64,000 bases of DNA, from assembly GCF_002093745.1 (NCBI RefSeq), contig NZ_MTSB01000004.1, positions 186,001 through 250,000 of the forward strand, read 5' to 3'. Positions 1 to 7,207 of the stretch are shown here, piece by piece (within the stretch, counting starts at the first letter, position 1; the number at the start of each line of letters is the position of its first letter). Origin of the DNA: Pseudomonas graminis (GTDB taxonomy: Bacteria; Pseudomonadota; Gammaproteobacteria; Pseudomonadales; Pseudomonadaceae). The notes under the pieces were generated by a model. It searched no databases. It was given only the letters and a program-made list of their open reading frames with translations, and had not been told where the DNA came from. The position numbers were made by a program, and so were the translations under genes.

Positions 1-1
1 C

Positions 2-190
2 ATCTGCTACCAGGCCGATCTGGAAAAGGGCTTTATCACGGTACAGAGCCGCCTGAACGGCGAACCGCTGGAGGAATACCTCAAGCCGGTCGGCGGCGGC
101 TACTTCTTTACCCTGCCGGGCGTGACCGGCGAACAGGATTTCATCGGTCGCTCGTTGCTGGCGGCCGCATCGTCCAGGCAAACCGTATGA
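2..190 (+). CDS. efeB: EfeB, Dyp-type haem peroxidase / deferrochelatase (C-terminal part)
   Basis: Only the last 62 codons are in the window and the gene starts further left. The visible tail contains a run close to the end of E. coli EfeB, with the elements [19 protein letters not shown] and GGGYFF.LPG. EfeB is a periplasmic, Tat-exported haem enzyme of the Dyp peroxidase family. It works with EfeO/EfeM and the EfeU permease in ferrous iron uptake, and has also been reported to release iron from haem. Its TGA stop sits in an ATGA overlap with a possible upstream start of the next gene, so the two are probably co-transcribed. The family call is secure from the tail; catalytic residues lie outside the window. 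Confidence 0.88.
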   Translation: MCYQADLEKGFITVQSRLNGEPLEEYLKPVGGGYFFTLPGVTGEQDFIGRSLLAAASSRQTV

Positions 191-219
191 CCTCCCCACT
201 CCTGACCCGGAAGACACTC

Positions 220-1044
220 ATGAAAAAGACACCTCTGGCTTTGCTCCTGACACTGGGCCTGCTTCAGACCCCACTGGCAGCCTTCGCCGCCACTGCACCG
301 CTGGACTTGGTAGGCCCGGTTTCGGATTACAAGATTTACGTGACCGAAAACATCGAAGAACTGGTCAGCCACACCCAGAAGTTCACCGATGCAGTGAAGA
401 AAGGCGACATTGCAACGGCTAAAAAACTGTATGCGCCGACGCGCGTCTACTACGAGTCGGTAGAGCCGATTGCCGAACTGTTCAGCGACCTGGATGCCGC
501 CATCGACTCCCGCGTCGATGACCATGAGCAAGGCGTGACGGCAGAGGACTTCACCGGTTTCCATCGTCTGGAATACGCGCTGTTTTCGCAGAACACCACC
601 CAGGATCAAGGCCCCATCGCCGACAAGCTGATGAGCGACGTCAAGGACCTCGAAAAGCGTGTGACCGACCTGACGTTCCCGCCCGAAAAAGTCGTCGGTG
701 GTGCAGCAGCCCTGCTCGAAGAAGTGGCCGCGACCAAGATCTCCGGCGAAGAAGACCGTTACAGCCACACCGACCTGTATGACTTCCAAGGCAACATCGA
801 CGGCGCGAAGAAGATCGTCGACCTGTTCCGCCCGCAGATCGAGCAGCAGGACAAGGCCTTCGCCGCCAAAGTCGACAAGAACTTCGCCACCGTGGACAAG
901 ATCCTGGCCAAGTACAAGACCCAGGACGGTGGTTTCGAGACCTACGACAAGGTCAAGGAAAACGACCGCAAAGCCTTGATCGGCCCGGTCAACACCCTCG
1001 CCGAAGACCTTTCGACCCTGCGCGGCAAGCTGGGGTTGAATTGA
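220..1044 (+). CDS. efeO: EfeM/EfeO-type periplasmic iron-uptake protein (M75 imelysin family)
   Basis: Periplasmic iron-binding component of the EfeUOB system. An N-terminal signal peptide is clear (MKK, hydrophobic core, AAFA-AT cleavage region). The HxxE metal motif of the M75 domain is at about residues 115-118 (context GFHRLEYALF). At 274 residues it lacks the N-terminal cupredoxin domain of full-length EfeO, so it is the short EfeM form. I chose the ATG at 220 because GGAAG at 209-213 is well spaced and the signal peptide starts there. An in-frame ATG at 187 overlaps the efeB stop and would add 11 residues before the signal sequence. Strongly linked to efeB. Symbol efeO is the usual label; efeM would be equally fair. 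Confidence 0.85.
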   Translation: MKKTPLALLLTLGLLQTPLAAFAATAPLDLVGPVSDYKIYVTENIEELVSHTQKFTDAVKKGDIATAKKLYAPTRVYYESVEPIAELFSDLDAAIDSRVDDHEQGVTAEDFTGFHRLEYALFSQNTTQDQGPIADKLMSDVKDLEKRVTDLTFPPEKVVGGAAALLEEVAATKISGEEDRYSHTDLYDFQGNIDGAKKIVDLFRPQIEQQDKAFAAKVDKNFATVDKILAKYKTQDGGFETYDKVKENDRKALIGPVNTLAEDLSTLRGKLGLN

Positions 1045-1084
1045 GCTGAGGCTTTGCGTCCGATCTTGAATACGCATTGCGGCG

Positions 1085-1206
1085 CGGATGGGTGACGCGC
1101 AGCGTCACGACAGGCATTCCCACGCTGGAGCGTGCGGAACGATAATCTCAACTATCGTGCGACGCTCCGCGTCGCCATGCCGTTCTGGACGCTCTGCGTC
1201 CCTCGC
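1085..1206. repeat. Intergenic palindromic repeat (REP-like, 'cacgctggagcgtg' family)
   Basis: Non-coding stretch between two convergent genes. It holds the same unit as the tandem array near 40.6 kb: a GTGACGC.GCGTCAC palindrome, then GGCATTCCCACGCTGGAGCGTG, then an inverted arm with GACGCTCCGCGTC and GACGCTCTGCGTC. Related copies occur near 12.4, 31.3, 40.6, 55.1, 59.3 and 62.4 kb. The location between gene 3' ends is typical of REP elements in Pseudomonas. Confidence 0.8.
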
Positions 1207-1977
1207 CTAGATCCCGCTGAACCAGTTGTAACCCTGATCCTCCCAGTACCCGCCGGGGTTTTCGTTGCTGACGAAGATCTCGACGATGTGCTTGGGGTTC
1301 TTGAAACCCAGTTTGGTCGGCACCCGCACGCGCAACGGGTAGCCGTAGTCTGGTGGCAGGGCGACTTCACCGAAGTCCAGTGCCAGCAGGGTCTGCGGGT
1401 GCAGCGCGGTGGGCATGTCCAGGCTTGAGTAATAGCGGTCGGCGCACTTGAAGCCGACGAAACGCGCTGTCGTATCCGCCCCGACGTACTCCAGAAAGGT
1501 TTTCAGCGGCACGCCGCCCCACTGCCCTATCGCGCTCCAGCCTTCAATGCAGATCAGCCGCGTGATGTCCGTGCGTTGCGGCAATTTGCGCAGCGCGTCC
1601 AGCGTCCACGGCTGCTTGTCGCGGACCAGCCCGGACACCGCCAGCCGATAATCGGCAAGTTCCAGCTCGGGCACGTTGTATTCCGGGTAGAACGCATTGA
1701 ACGGGAACGGACTGGTCAACTGCGCCTTGGTATAAGTCGGCGCCAGTTTCTGGCCGTTGAACAGCCAGGCCTGAACCCGGTCGTTCCAGCGCGACATGGC
1801 CCACAGCACTTTGTCGACCTGGTCGCCATCCTGGAGGTTGCAGCCGGTGAGCATCGACATCGCACCCACCGTCAACCCGGCGCGCAAAAACGAGCGCCGC
1901 TGAATATCGACCAGTTGGCTCTGCTGCGCAGGCTCCAGACGAATACGCTGAGTGATACGTTTACGAGGTTCGTTCAT
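1207..1977 (-). CDS. Molybdopterin-dependent oxidoreductase (sulfite oxidase / MsrP-like fold), Tat-type leader
   Basis: 256-residue protein of the oxidoreductase molybdopterin-binding domain family. A twin-arginine leader (RRSFL at 27-31) is followed by a hydrophobic stretch ending in a lipobox-like LTGC (Cys46), suggesting Tat export and possibly lipid anchoring. Cys143 in LICIEGW is the expected molybdenum ligand, and the later FGFK and PTKLGFKNPK regions fit cofactor binding. It is shorter than MsrP/YedY (about 330 residues). The adjacent cytochrome b561 gene overlaps it by 4 nt, so the pair is probably a periplasmic molybdoenzyme with a quinol-linked membrane electron donor, as in MsrPQ. 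The substrate is unknown; methionine sulfoxide is only an analogy. Confidence 0.8.
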   Translation of the reverse strand: MNEPRKRITQRIRLEPAQQSQLVDIQRRSFLRAGLTVGAMSMLTGCNLQDGDQVDKVLWAMSRWNDRVQAWLFNGQKLAPTYTKAQLTSPFPFNAFYPEYNVPELELADYRLAVSGLVRDKQPWTLDALRKLPQRTDITRLICIEGWSAIGQWGGVPLKTFLEYVGADTTARFVGFKCADRYYSSLDMPTALHPQTLLALDFGEVALPPDYGYPLRVRVPTKLGFKNPKHIVEIFVSNENPGGYWEDQGYNWFSGI

Positions 1978-2594
1978 GGTTTGGCAGTTCCGTCTTCGTT
2001 CGGCTGGCGGCCGCCGGTGATCATGGGTAACAACGTGCTGGGCACCAATACCACCAGCACCAGATGCACGACAACAAATGCACCGATGGCTGCCATCGCG
2101 CCAAAATGCACCCAGCGGGCAAAATCAAAACCGCCCAGCAAGGCAACCAGCCCCTGAAACTGGACCGGTTTCCAGATCGCCAGGCCAGAGACCACCACGA
2201 GCACGCCCATGAGCAGCACCAGCCAGTACATCAAGCGCTGCACCGCGTTGTAACGACCTTTGACGTGGGCCAGCCTGAAGTGCAGTGCATCACTCATGTC
2301 ACGCTTCACTTCCGAAGGCCGGACCGGCAGCAGGTCACGTTTGAAATGACGACTGAACACGCCGTACAGCACATACATCAGGCCATTGATGACCAACAGC
2401 CACATCACCGCGAAGTGCCAGGCAATGGAACCGCCCAGCCAGCCGCCAAGTGTCAGGAATTTGGGGAAGGTGAACGGCATCAGCGGCGATGCGTTGTAAA
2501 TCGCCCAGCCGCTCATGAACATGCAGACCATGCCCACGGCATTGATCCAATGCGTCAAACGTACCGGCCACGGATGAATGGGACGGGTTTTCAT
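1974..2594 (-). CDS. Cytochrome b561 / Ni-Fe-hydrogenase b-type membrane subunit
   Basis: 206-residue integral membrane protein with four or more hydrophobic helices. Histidines in helix contexts (RLTHWINA near the N-terminus, WHFAVMW, RWVHFGAM and VVHLVLV later) fit axial ligands of two b haems. Expected role: pass electrons from the quinone pool to the downstream molybdoenzyme. Its stop overlaps that gene's ATG (ATGA), which supports one complex. The ATG at 2594 has AAGGAT 8 nt upstream and is preferred over a longer start at 2630. This family differs from MsrQ (YedZ, ferric-reductase-like), so the pair is a functional analogue rather than a clear orthologue of MsrPQ. Confidence 0.8.
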   Translation of the reverse strand: MKTRPIHPWPVRLTHWINAVGMVCMFMSGWAIYNASPLMPFTFPKFLTLGGWLGGSIAWHFAVMWLLVINGLMYVLYGVFSRHFKRDLLPVRPSEVKRDMSDALHFRLAHVKGRYNAVQRLMYWLVLLMGVLVVVSGLAIWKPVQFQGLVALLGGFDFARWVHFGAMAAIGAFVVVHLVLVVLVPSTLLPMITGGRQPNEDGTAKP

Positions 2595-2680
2595 GTCGAG
2601 ATCCTTCTGAATCAGGCAGAGCCGGAGCACGGCGCAGGCAGACGACCTTAGCCGCCTGCCACCCGCACCGTCGGCTGCAA

Positions 2681-3286
2681 TTACATCGGCGGGGTGTAAC
2701 CACCCTTGCCGACTGCGACACCGCGTGCCGACTTGCCGTCATCAGCCGGGAACACCACCACCTTGGCGCCTTTGGTCAGTTGTTCGACCTTGCCCGGCTC
2801 GACGTACGCGATAGGCACGTCTTTTGGCACCACCAGTTTTTTCTCGCCACCACCGTACTTGACGGTCAGCGTACGACCATCGGCCCCGGCCAGGGTGCCG
2901 ACCGTGCCGTTGGTCATGGTGCCAGTACTGCCATCAGCGTTTTCCCAGCCGTAGTGACCTTCACCGCTGCCCTTCAGGCTTGGCTCAAAGACAGTGACCT
3001 CCAGCGCCTTCAAGGTACCGTCAGACTGAGGAATGGCAGCCGACCCCACAAAACTGTCGCTTTTGATGTTCTTGAAATCGGCTTCGGAGACCAGGCGAAT
3101 GCCGGTCTTGTCAGTCAGTTTGATGCTCTGGTGCTGACCGTCACGGGTGGTGAAATCGAGCATGTCGGCGCTCGCGCTGTCGACGGTGCCGCGCATCGGT
3201 TTGACCACTTTCATATCGGCGGCCTGAGTCATGACAGCGGCGCTGAGCAACAGCAGGCCAAACGTGGTGGAGAGTGCAGTCTTCAT
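2681..3286 (-). CDS. Secreted protein of unknown function (DUF5666-like)
   Basis: 201 residues with a clear Sec signal peptide (MKTALSTTFGLLLLSAAVMTQA-AD; mature start near residue 23). The mature part looks like repeated small beta-barrel modules: VDSASADMLDFTTRDG, a module near VTVFEP, and TLTVKYGGGEKKLVVP. This resembles DUF5666-type proteins of unknown function. It starts 170 nt from a divergent heavy-metal-type response regulator, with a CusR-like palindrome between, and lies upstream of the cytochrome/molybdoenzyme pair on the same strand with an 86-nt gap. It may belong to the same regulon. No cysteine or His cluster for metal binding is evident. Confidence 0.6.
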   Translation of the reverse strand: MKTALSTTFGLLLLSAAVMTQAADMKVVKPMRGTVDSASADMLDFTTRDGQHQSIKLTDKTGIRLVSEADFKNIKSDSFVGSAAIPQSDGTLKALEVTVFEPSLKGSGEGHYGWENADGSTGTMTNGTVGTLAGADGRTLTVKYGGGEKKLVVPKDVPIAYVEPGKVEQLTKGAKVVVFPADDGKSARGVAVGKGGYTPPM

Positions 3287-3357
3287 CAGTACTTCCTTGG
3301 CAGTTGGGATCTGAAAGCCATCCTTGCACCGCTACCGGCACCGTAGAATGACCGGGC

Positions 3358-3375
3358 AATGACATTTTTGTCATT
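3358..3375. promoter_or_regulatory. CusR-like operator palindrome
   Basis: Perfect 7-bp inverted repeat AATGACA-TTTT-TGTCATT in the divergent gap between the secreted protein gene and the response regulator. It closely matches the E. coli CusR/HprR box core (AATGACAANNTTGTCATT), and the adjacent regulator belongs to that OmpR subfamily. It could control both directions. The match is from memory of the box and was not scored. Confidence 0.7.
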
Positions 3376-3456
3376 CGCCGGACACCTTGTCGGCAACTGG
3401 TTAGACTTCGGCATCGGCGCAAAAAGGGCGCCTGCAACAGCGTAGCGGACAACACG

Positions 3457-4146
3457 ATGCATATCCTGCTGATTGAAGACGATACCAAGACCGGCGAGTA
3501 CCTGAAAAAGGGCCTCGGTGAATCCGGCTACGTGGTGGACTGGACCCAGCACGGTGCCGACGGCCTGCACCTGGCGCTGGAAAACCGCTATGACCTGATC
3601 GTGCTGGACGTGATGCTGCCCGGCATCGACGGCTGGCAGATCATCGAAGTGCTGCGCGCCCGGCAAGACGTGCCAGTGTTGTTCCTGACCGCCCGCGACC
3701 AGTTGCAGGACCGGATTCGTGGCCTGGAGCTGGGTGCCGACGATTACCTGGTCAAACCGTTTTCCTTCACTGAACTGCTGCTGCGCATCCGCACCATCCT
3801 GCGCCGTGGCGTGGTGCGAGAAGCCGATCACTTTCACCTGGCCGATCTGGAGCTTGACCTGCTGCGCCGCCGGGTCACGCGTCAGCAGCAAGTCATCGTG
3901 CTGACCAACAAGGAATTCGCCCTGCTGCACCTGTTGTTGCGCCGCGAAGGCGATGTGCTGTCCAGGGCGCAGATTGCCTCGGAAGTCTGGGACATGAATT
4001 TCGACAGCGACACCAATGTGGTGGACGTCGCCATCAAGCGCCTGCGCAGCAAGGTCGACCTGCCCTACCCGGTCAAACTCATTCACACCGTGCGCGGCAT
4101 CGGTTATGTGTGCGAGGTACGGCCATGCGACGCCAGCCTTCCCTGA
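3457..4146 (+). CDS. OmpR-family response regulator, heavy-metal (CusR/CopR/HprR) subgroup
   Basis: 229 residues. The N-terminal receiver has the acidic pocket IEDD (7-9), phosphoacceptor Asp51 in [10 protein letters not shown], Thr78 and Lys100 in LVKPF. A C-terminal winged helix follows with [24 protein letters not shown]. Segments such as [14 protein letters not shown] and [23 protein letters not shown] are characteristic of the heavy-metal regulators CusR, CopR, CzcR and YedW/HprR. The kinase gene overlaps its 3' end by 22 nt, so the two are translationally linked. Likely target: the CusR-like palindrome about 82 nt upstream and the divergent genes. The signal could be copper or oxidative/chlorine stress; the sequence does not decide. 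Confidence 0.88.
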   Translation: MHILLIEDDTKTGEYLKKGLGESGYVVDWTQHGADGLHLALENRYDLIVLDVMLPGIDGWQIIEVLRARQDVPVLFLTARDQLQDRIRGLELGADDYLVKPFSFTELLLRIRTILRRGVVREADHFHLADLELDLLRRRVTRQQQVIVLTNKEFALLHLLLRREGDVLSRAQIASEVWDMNFDSDTNVVDVAIKRLRSKVDLPYPVKLIHTVRGIGYVCEVRPCDASLP

Positions 4147-5513
4147 CCCTGCGTTCGACCCTGGCGTTCGCGCTGGTAGCCATGCTCACGGTCAGCGGTG
4201 CGGGGTTCTACCTCTATCAATCCATCGAACAGACAGTGATGCAACGCAGCGACCACGCGGTGCTGGCGCGGCTCGACCATTTTCGCAAGCTGCTGCGTTA
4301 CGACCTGAGCATGGACACCCTGAAAGGCAGCCCGCAACTGTTCGAGAACATGCTCGACAGCGAAGAAGACATCTTCATCATTGGCGAGCCGGGCAAGCAG
4401 CCGGTGATTTCCGTGAACCCGCAACACGCGCCGCTGCCGGACTTGCCGACCGTGGCGCAGGACCAGCCGCTGCGGGTCGATGACCTGCGCAGCGGCATGA
4501 GCCTGCAAGGTGTCCCGTTGCGCGCTGCGGCGGCGCAGGTGATGTCCAATGGCGTCGAAGTGCGCTTGCAGGCCGCACACCTGATGGTCAAGGAAACGGC
4601 CATGCTCGCCAGCTTTCGTCAGCGCATTTATATCGCCGTGGCGCTGGCGTTTCTGATCACCGCAGTGCTGGGTTATGTCTTGCTGCGACGCGGTCTGCGT
4701 CCATTGCGCCGAATGGCTGCGCACGCGTCGGCAATCACTCCGGCCAGCCTGCACAAGCGACTCGACAGCCGCGACACACCCGTCGAGCTGCAACAATTGA
4801 GCGACGCGTTCAATGCCATGCTTGACCGGCTGGATGACGGTTACAGGCGCCTGATGCAGTTCTCCGCCGACCTGGCCCACGAGATTCGCACGCCCGTGGG
4901 TTCGCTGATGGGCCACTGTCAGGTCGCCCTGCGTCAGGACCGTAGCGTCGATGAGTATCAGGCATTACTGGCTTCCAACCTGGAAGAACTCGAACGCATC
5001 TCGCGCCTGGTGGAAAGTATTCTGTTCCTCGCACGGGCCGACGAAGCGCAGGCCGCGCTTGAGCGTCAGTCGCTCGACCTGCACGATGAACTGCAAAGGG
5101 TGGCGGGTTATTTCGAAGGGCTGGCGGAAGAACGCCATCTGACACTGAGCACCCGCGGGCACGGCACGCTGCTGGCCGACCCGATTCTGCTGCGCCGGGC
5201 CATTAGCAATCTGGTGGCCAACGCGATTCGCTACGCCGACGAAAACAGCGAGGTTCTGATGCGTGTCGCTGCTGTGGACCAGTGCTGGAGGATCGAGGTG
5301 GAAAACAAGGGGCCGGTGCTGTCCGACGCCACACTGGCCCGGCTGTTCGACCGCTTTTATCGGGGTGACGCCTCGCGCCATGAAAGCTCGGACTCCAATG
5401 GCCTGGGGCTGGCCATTGTTACGGCAATCATGCAACTGCACGGCGGTCGGGTCGAAGTCGCTCAACCCGCCGCCGGCATCATCTGCTTCAGCCTGATATT
5501 TCCAGCCGTCTGA
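4125..5513 (+). CDS. Sensor histidine kinase, heavy-metal sensor type
   Basis: 462 residues. A first membrane helix (about 9-31) is followed by a periplasmic sensor region of roughly 125 residues and a second helix near 160-180. HAMP comes next, then the H-box [14 protein letters not shown] with the phosphorylated His at about 252. The N-box is in [13 protein letters not shown], and the G-regions [10 protein letters not shown] and GLGLAIV complete the ATPase domain. This matches the CusS/CopS/HprS architecture. The ATG at 4125 lies inside the regulator gene. No metal-ligand cluster is obvious in the periplasmic part, which leaves a redox signal possible. Partner of the preceding response regulator. 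Confidence 0.87.
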   Translation: MRRQPSLTLRSTLAFALVAMLTVSGAGFYLYQSIEQTVMQRSDHAVLARLDHFRKLLRYDLSMDTLKGSPQLFENMLDSEEDIFIIGEPGKQPVISVNPQHAPLPDLPTVAQDQPLRVDDLRSGMSLQGVPLRAAAAQVMSNGVEVRLQAAHLMVKETAMLASFRQRIYIAVALAFLITAVLGYVLLRRGLRPLRRMAAHASAITPASLHKRLDSRDTPVELQQLSDAFNAMLDRLDDGYRRLMQFSADLAHEIRTPVGSLMGHCQVALRQDRSVDEYQALLASNLEELERISRLVESILFLARADEAQAALERQSLDLHDELQRVAGYFEGLAEERHLTLSTRGHGTLLADPILLRRAISNLVANAIRYADENSEVLMRVAAVDQCWRIEVENKGPVLSDATLARLFDRFYRGDASRHESSDSNGLGLAIVTAIMQLHGGRVEVAQPAAGIICFSLIFPAV

Positions 5514-5532
5514 ACCCGTCGGGTCTGGAAGA

Positions 5533-6201
5533 TCAGGTCTTCTTCTCGTGGGCGATTGCCAGCTTGTAGAAGGTCGCCGAGCCGCCTTCGGTGGTGTAGC
5601 CGGTGTTGTCCTGCGTATAAACCCCGGCCTTGAAGTAGAACAGTTTGCTGCCCCAGGCTGAATCCAGCTTGGCGTACCAGACCGCATCAAACGCATTGAC
5701 CGTCAGATCTCCGGTGGGCGTCAGGTTGATGGTGTAGTTGAACTGCTGATCGAGCGGCACGCCCTGGGCGATGGTGATGACCTCGATTTCAGCATCCGGC
5801 GTGCGGCGAAATTTGGCGACGATGTTGCCTGTCTTCAGCTTCTCCTTGTACTGATACTCCACCTTCAGCAGCGGTTCGGTACTGCCATAGCAATGAATCT
5901 GACCGATCACGATTTTGCCGCTGGAAGGCACCTGATCGACTTCCAGTGTCGCACGCAGAAAATTATTGGCACTCGAATACGCCCAGTTGAAGACCCTGCC
6001 ATCTGCCGTCGTCTCGCGTAATTCAGAACGTGGGTACTTGGCATTCTCGGTCGTCGAACCGGTCACCGGCGCCCAGAAAAAAAGCGTATCTCCGGATTGA
6101 AAATAGCCATCCCGATAGCCCTTCACCAATTTCGGGGTTTCGATGATGGTGGCAGGACTTCCGACGGGAACGGAAAGATTCCAAGTGGCAAGGTCGATCA
6201 T
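5533..6201 (-). CDS. Alginate lyase, polysaccharide lyase family 7
   Basis: Beta-jelly-roll lyase that cleaves alginate by beta-elimination. All three PL7 signature blocks are present: RSELRE (about 58-63), QIH (about 101-103) and YFKAGVY (about 189-195), which carry the catalytic Arg, Gln/His and Tyr. With the ATG at 6201 the protein is 222 residues, beginning MIDLATWNLSVP as in small single-domain PL7 enzymes such as PA1167. An upstream in-frame ATG at 6276 would add 25 residues that look like neither a signal peptide nor a domain. Neither start has a strong ribosome site. No export signal is visible, so location is uncertain. It is convergent with the kinase gene. Confidence 0.85.
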   Translation of the reverse strand: MIDLATWNLSVPVGSPATIIETPKLVKGYRDGYFQSGDTLFFWAPVTGSTTENAKYPRSELRETTADGRVFNWAYSSANNFLRATLEVDQVPSSGKIVIGQIHCYGSTEPLLKVEYQYKEKLKTGNIVAKFRRTPDAEIEVITIAQGVPLDQQFNYTINLTPTGDLTVNAFDAVWYAKLDSAWGSKLFYFKAGVYTQDNTGYTTEGGSATFYKLAIAHEKKT

Positions 6202-6276
6202 GGGGTTGCTCGCAGGGTACGCGTTGCGCACCAGCAGGATGGCTCTGGAACGGGCGTGCTGGCCCGTTGCGTTCAT

Positions 6277-6677
6277 AAAGACTATCGGCTTAATCGGTTA
6301 ATTTATAAACAGAGACGACAACGCCTTGGCGCCAATAAAATGCCTAAAAAGCATCAAGGCCACTATTTTGATATCAAATTACCAAGTAAGGCCTATCGCC
6401 ATCCATTTGCTGCAGGCGGCAGTTAATGTGGAAAACGACCGGCGCGAGCGCGTCATTTTTTTGAATGAGCGCGCGAAAAATCCGCCCAGATCAGCGCAGA
6501 CTGCCGACGAACGGTAGCGATTATTTTCAATTCAAATGAACTTTCAGCGGCTATCGCTGACAAAGCGCTCTTTTTCGCACGTCGCCTCGTCCTGAAATCA
6601 CCTCTTGATCAGGTGAATCTCAAAGAAAGCCGCCACTGGGCAGCTCCGGGTTGACTGTAAGCAGTTGTTACGGGATA
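6277..6677. other. AT-rich intergenic region, no gene recognised
   Basis: About 400 bases of notably AT-richer DNA between the divergent alginate lyase and MarR genes. I see no convincing coding frame, RNA gene or repeat. It contains long A/T stretches (for example 6295-6420) that may serve as promoter or upstream activating sequence for either gene. Confidence 0.5.
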
Positions 6678-6727
6678 TTAGTTAGCATCCTATTAATATC
6701 CTCGCTAACAGTATCGCTCCTAACTAA
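6678..6727. promoter_or_regulatory. Nested inverted repeats, candidate MarR operator
   Basis: Two palindromic pairs just upstream of the marR start: GTTAGC (6681-6686) with GCTAAC (6704-6709), and TTAGTTA (6678-6684) with TAACTAA (6721-6727). The AT-rich centre could hold the promoter. Position and symmetry fit binding by the adjacent MarR repressor; this is inference. Confidence 0.55.
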
Positions 6728-6754
6728 TTTTCCGATGTTTTCACGGGTGTTTTC

Positions 6755-7207
6755 ATGTCTGTCGAATCCCTGCAAAGGGCAATCAGCAGTGGTCTGGTAG
6801 CCGCCTCCCGCCAATGGCGACGCATCTGCCAGAACACGCTGGTCACCTATGGCATTTCCGAAGCGTGCGCAGGCCCCCTGCTGGCCATTGCCCGTCTGGG
6901 TGACGGCGCGCATCAGGTGAAAGTCGCCCAGGCGGCAGGCATGGAAAGTCCGACGCTGGTCCGCCTGCTTGATCAACTGTGCAAGGCGGGAATCGTCTGC
7001 CGCAGCGAAGACCCTCTCGACCGTCGCGCCAAGGCCTTGAGCCTGACCGACAAGGGCCGCGCGCTGGCCACGTCCATCGAGGAAGAGCTGACACGGTTGC
7101 GCGCCGAGGTGCTGCAAGGCCTGCAACCTGCCGACCTGGAGGCCACCTTGCGTGTGTTGCAGGCCTTTTCCGACGCGGCGCAGCGTGAACACGGGAGCCA
7201 GGTTTGA
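6755..7207 (+). CDS. MarR-family transcriptional regulator
   Basis: 150-residue winged-helix regulator. The central region holds the DNA-binding helices (VKVAQAAGMESPTLVRLLDQL) and the wing with the conserved EDPLDRRAKALSLTDKG motif, followed by a helical dimerisation tail. It is the first gene of a tightly packed efflux operon: its TGA overlaps the ATG of the FUSC gene (ATGA). MarR proteins next to such pumps usually repress them and respond to phenolic or aromatic acids. Nested inverted repeats immediately upstream are candidate autoregulatory operators. The ligand is not known. Confidence 0.88.
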   Translation: MSVESLQRAISSGLVAASRQWRRICQNTLVTYGISEACAGPLLAIARLGDGAHQVKVAQAAGMESPTLVRLLDQLCKAGIVCRSEDPLDRRAKALSLTDKGRALATSIEEELTRLRAEVLQGLQPADLEATLRVLQAFSDAAQREHGSQV

